The notes beneath the pieces are model-generated. The model made no database searches, was not told where the DNA came from, and worked only from the letters and a program-made list of their open reading frames with translations. From an uncultured Eubacteriales bacterium (lineage in GTDB: Bacteria; Bacillota; Clostridia; Oscillospirales; CAG-272), in assembly GCA_905187695.1 (NCBI GenBank), contig CAJJIY010000035.1, positions 1 through 14,293 of the forward strand: a stretch of 14,293 bases of DNA. The letters are read 5' to 3'. How positions within the stretch are numbered: the stretch's first letter is position 1; the number at the start of each line of letters is the position of its first letter. Made by a program: the position numbers and the translations under genes. This document shows, in pieces, positions 12,489 to 14,293 of the stretch.

Positions 12489-12543
12489 CCGCGCGATCCG
12501 ATTCAAGGTACACTTTGGCGTGTAGGTATTCCGGATTGCGCGG
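12489..12543 (-). promoter_or_regulatory. Structured leader of the sensor-hydrogenase operon
   Basis: The region between promoter and first gene holds two 12-base arms (12489-12500 and 12532-12543), complementary except for one position. They enclose a smaller TACAC / GTGTA hairpin (12524-12520 with 12513-12509) whose loop is GCCAAA. On the minus-strand transcript the odd position is an A-C mismatch; on a plus-strand transcript it would be a G-U pair. CTTTT follows the structure on the minus strand, too short for a clear terminator. It could be an attenuator, a protein-binding RNA or a DNA dyad. Confidence 0.5.
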
Positions 12544-12556
12544 TATCGTCTTACCA

Positions 12557-12585
12557 ATTATACAATATTTTTGTTCATTTGTCCA
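12557..12585 (-). promoter_or_regulatory. Promoter of the sensor-hydrogenase operon
   Basis: On the minus strand, TGGACA (12585-12580), a 17-base spacer and TATAAT (12562-12557) form a strong sigma-A promoter. Transcription would begin near 12550, about 100 bases before the first gene. It shares GACAAAT, seven variable bases and AATATTGTATAATT with the promoter of the hydrogenase operon, including spacer bases a sigma factor does not need, which suggests common control. Confidence 0.85.
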
Positions 12586-12609
12586 CTGTTTTTGTAAAAA
12601 AAGCTGATT

Positions 12610-13488
12610 TTATTCCCGCAAAGTCTTTTCCCGCTCTCCGGCGAGGGGCGCGCCGCGCCGGTAGGCACCCGGCGGGCAACCCATCATTTTCCGAAAAATC
12701 CGGGAAAAATAATAGACATCGCAAAAGCCGCACGCCGCGGCCACCTCGGAAACGGACAGCCGGCTTTCCAGAAGAAGCGCGGCCGCGCGGCGCACACGCA
12801 CCTCGCACACATAGCGGTGAAGCGGCATACCCGTGGCCGTGCGCACCAAGCGGGCGATGTAATTGGGATGAAAACCGAAACGGCGGCCGAGTTCCCCGTT
12901 GGTCAGCGGACGATGGCAGTTTTCCCCGATGTAGGAAAGCAGATCGGCAATCATGCTCCGCGCCCCACCCGACGCGCCAAGGCGGCACCTCCGGTCCAGC
13001 TCGAAAAGAAGCGCCGCAAGATAGGCTCCGCCCGCTTCCGCGTGGCGCTCCATGGACAGCGTATACTCGGTGAGAACGCGGGAAAGTCCGTCGGCCGCTC
13101 CCGGAAAAAACGAAAAATACAGCGGGCGCGAAAAAGCGGGCGCGTCTTCAAAACCGACCGGATCCAGCCGGGCAGAGGGCGCATAATCTTCCGGCGCCAG
13201 CGGCGGGACCGGCGTGCTCTGCGCCATAGCCGCGCGGGTATAATCAAAATTCAAAACAAGGTAAGTGGCCCGGCCATCCGGCCCGAAGGCATATTCCGTA
13301 CCGGGCGGTAAAAGAAGCAATGCGTTTTTCCCCATCCGGAAAACCGTTTTTTCCGCCCGGATCTCCCCTGCTCCCTCCTGCGTGAAAAAGAGACGGGCAT
13401 CCCGGCAGACGCGGGGTGAAACGCCCTCCGCCCCCGGCGTGTACAACCGTGCGAAACGGACAAACGGTGAAATTTCGGCAAGTACCAT
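12610..13488 (-). CDS. AraC-family transcriptional regulator
   Basis: A 292-residue AraC/XylS-type regulator. The N-terminal half is a cupin-like sensing domain (about residues 30-90, including LLLLPPGTEYAF). The C-terminal half (about 178-278) has the two helix-turn-helix motifs: LTNGELGRRFGFHPNYIARLVRT and LSVSEVAAACGFCDVYYFSRIFRKMMGCPPGAYR, the second being the highly conserved AraC signature. The start ATG at 13488 has GGAGG six bases upstream; the in-frame ATG further upstream lies at the predicted transcription start and has no ribosome-binding site. It diverges from a sugar isomerase gene, so it probably senses a sugar and controls that gene and itself. No terminator is evident after its stop. 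Confidence 0.93.
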   Translation of the reverse strand: MVLAEISPFVRFARLYTPGAEGVSPRVCRDARLFFTQEGAGEIRAEKTVFRMGKNALLLLPPGTEYAFGPDGRATYLVLNFDYTRAAMAQSTPVPPLAPEDYAPSARLDPVGFEDAPAFSRPLYFSFFPGAADGLSRVLTEYTLSMERHAEAGGAYLAALLFELDRRCRLGASGGARSMIADLLSYIGENCHRPLTNGELGRRFGFHPNYIARLVRTATGMPLHRYVCEVRVRRAAALLLESRLSVSEVAAACGFCDVYYFSRIFRKMMGCPPGAYRRGAPLAGEREKTLRE

Positions 13489-13539
13489 TTTTTCCTCCGA
13501 AAAGTTTATTTTACACAAAAACAAGGCGATCCTCTCCAT

Positions 13540-13568
13540 TGATTATAACCGCCGTCCGGACTAAAATC
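13540..13568 (+). promoter_or_regulatory. Promoter of the sugar isomerase gene
   Basis: TTGATT (13540-13545), a 17-base spacer and TAAAAT (13563-13568) point towards the isomerase, with transcription expected near 13575 and a leader of about 24 bases. It lies almost exactly on top of the opposing AraC promoter. Confidence 0.65.
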
Positions 13569-13571
13569 AAG
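13543..13571 (-). promoter_or_regulatory. Promoter of the AraC regulator gene
   Basis: On the minus strand, TTGATT (13571-13566), a 17-base spacer and TATAAT (13548-13543) point towards the AraC gene. Transcription would begin near 13536, about 50 bases before its ATG. Each -35 box overlaps the -10 box of the opposing promoter, so polymerase can occupy only one at a time. Confidence 0.65.
13555..13562. promoter_or_regulatory. GTCCGGAC palindrome in the shared promoter spacer
   Basis: An 8-bp perfect palindrome lies between the -35 and -10 boxes of both face-to-face promoters. Its position would let a bound protein block or tilt both, but AraC-type regulators normally bind direct repeats, so the assignment is weak. 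Confidence 0.3.
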
Positions 13572-13598
13572 AGAGAAAAACCAAAAAGGAGAAAAAAG

Positions 13599-14293
13599 AT
13601 GATTCCAAGAATCCAAACGGAAAAAGCCCGCGTGGGAACCTTTGCCGTGGCGCACCGCCCCTATGACGCACAGTTTCCGGGGCTGTTCGACCGGCTGAAA
13701 ACCTATCACGCCGACTTTTTAAAGATACTGGCCGAAAACGGTGTGGAAACGGTGGACGCCGGATTGGTCACAACGCACGAAGAAAGCGAAAAAGCCGCCG
13801 CGCTTTTTGCCGGCGCGGGCGTGGATCTGATTTTTGTCAACATGGTGACCTATGCCACCTCCTCGCTTTTCGCGCCGGTGGTCAGAAAGAACTTGGCCCC
13901 GGTCATTCCGGTGGCGCTCCAACCCCGTGCGTGTTTGGATTACACAAACGGCTCCACACGGCTCCAGCTGGAAAACGACAACATCTGCGCCGTGCCGGAG
14001 TTTATCGGCGTGGCCGCACGGTTGGGACATCCGGTGGCCGACACCGTCATCGGCCGGCTTTACGGCGATGAAAAGGCAAAAGCGGAGATCCGGGAATGGT
14101 GCGACATTGCGGGGGTACTTCATGCCCTTCACGGCGCGCGGCTGGGCCTGATGGGACACACCATGGAAGCCATGTACGATATGCACACCGATCCGACGGT
14201 GCTGTCGGCCGCTTTCGGTCTGCATGTGCCGCTCCTTGAAGCGGACGAAGCGGTCTCGCTCTACCGTGCGGTCGCGCCGGAGGAGATCCGGCG
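13599..14293 (+). CDS. L-arabinose/L-fucose isomerase-like protein, 5' part
   Basis: An open frame from ATG 13599 (AAAAAGGAG eight bases upstream) to the right edge, 231 codons with no stop, so the gene continues outside the window. The start MIPRIQTEKARVGTFAVAHR leads into alternating beta strands and helices: GVDLIFVNMVTYATSS (74-89), APVIPVALQPRA (100-111), then a helical region with REWCDIAGVLHALHGARLGLMGHTMEAMYDMHTDP. This resembles the N-terminal Rossmann-like domains of the AraA/FucI aldose-ketose isomerase superfamily (full length near 480-500 residues). The catalytic Glu/His residues would lie beyond the edge, so activity and sugar cannot be judged. Divergent transcription from an AraC-family gene supports a role in sugar catabolism. 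The symbol is left open because AraA versus other isomerases cannot be decided. Confidence 0.75.
   Translation, partial: MIPRIQTEKARVGTFAVAHRPYDAQFPGLFDRLKTYHADFLKILAENGVETVDAGLVTTHEESEKAAALFAGAGVDLIFVNMVTYATSSLFAPVVRKNLAPVIPVALQPRACLDYTNGSTRLQLENDNICAVPEFIGVAARLGHPVADTVIGRLYGDEKAKAEIREWCDIAGVLHALHGARLGLMGHTMEAMYDMHTDPTVLSAAFGLHVPLLEADEAVSLYRAVAPEEIR

Noticed and set aside
12448..12513. GTG at 12513 as the start of the first DRTGG protein
   Set aside because: It lies within the leader hairpin, lacks a ribosome-binding site, and adds residues unlike the paralogue; the ATG at 12447 has AAGGAG upstream.

Overview
The window looks like a chromosomal segment from an anaerobic, endospore-forming, fairly GC-rich member of the Clostridia (Firmicutes). 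The grounds are a cotJABC spore-coat operon, a trimeric-type [FeFe] hydrogenase operon of the Hnd/HydABC kind, strong AGGAGG ribosome-binding sites, sigma-A promoters with TATAAT boxes, and a tmRNA whose tag reads ANDNVALAA. No species can be named from the sequence alone.

Layout, left to right. (1) 42-2389, minus strand: an XRE-type regulator, a small lipoprotein, smpB and ssrA (tmRNA). The three protein genes overlap end to start. ssrA has its own consensus promoter and a terminator. (2) 2430-3948, plus strand: the cotJA-cotJB-cotJC operon, diverging from the XRE gene and ending at a bidirectional hairpin shared with the next operon. (3) 3947-9135, minus strand: hndA, a GHKL ATPase, hndB, hndC and hndD, which together encode a predicted electron-bifurcating NAD(P)-linked [FeFe] hydrogenase plus one signalling-type ATPase. 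(4) 9214-12585, minus strand: a five-gene operon with a DRTGG protein, an RsbW-like ATPase, a divergent [FeFe]-hydrogenase-like Fe-S protein with the signature of putative H2 sensors, a second DRTGG protein and a PHP phosphoesterase. (5) 12610-14293: an AraC-family regulator diverging from a sugar isomerase (L-arabinose/L-fucose isomerase-like) that runs off the right edge.

Regions 3 and 4 probably form one functional unit. Region 3 makes the catalytic enzyme. Region 4 makes a sensor-like hydrogenase homologue together with ATPase, DRTGG and PHP proteins that look like parts of a signalling or post-translational control circuit. The two operons start from almost identical promoters, sharing GACAAAT-N7-AATATTG around identical -10 boxes, and both transcripts begin with structured leaders. 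No DNA-binding partner, STAS protein, PP2C phosphatase or hydEFG maturation gene is visible in the window, so the circuit's output is unknown. This is the most interesting part of the window.

There is no stretch over 300 bases without a gene. The longest gaps are 2295-2523 (divergent promoters XRE/cotJ) and 9024-9213 (promoter and leader of the hydrogenase operon).
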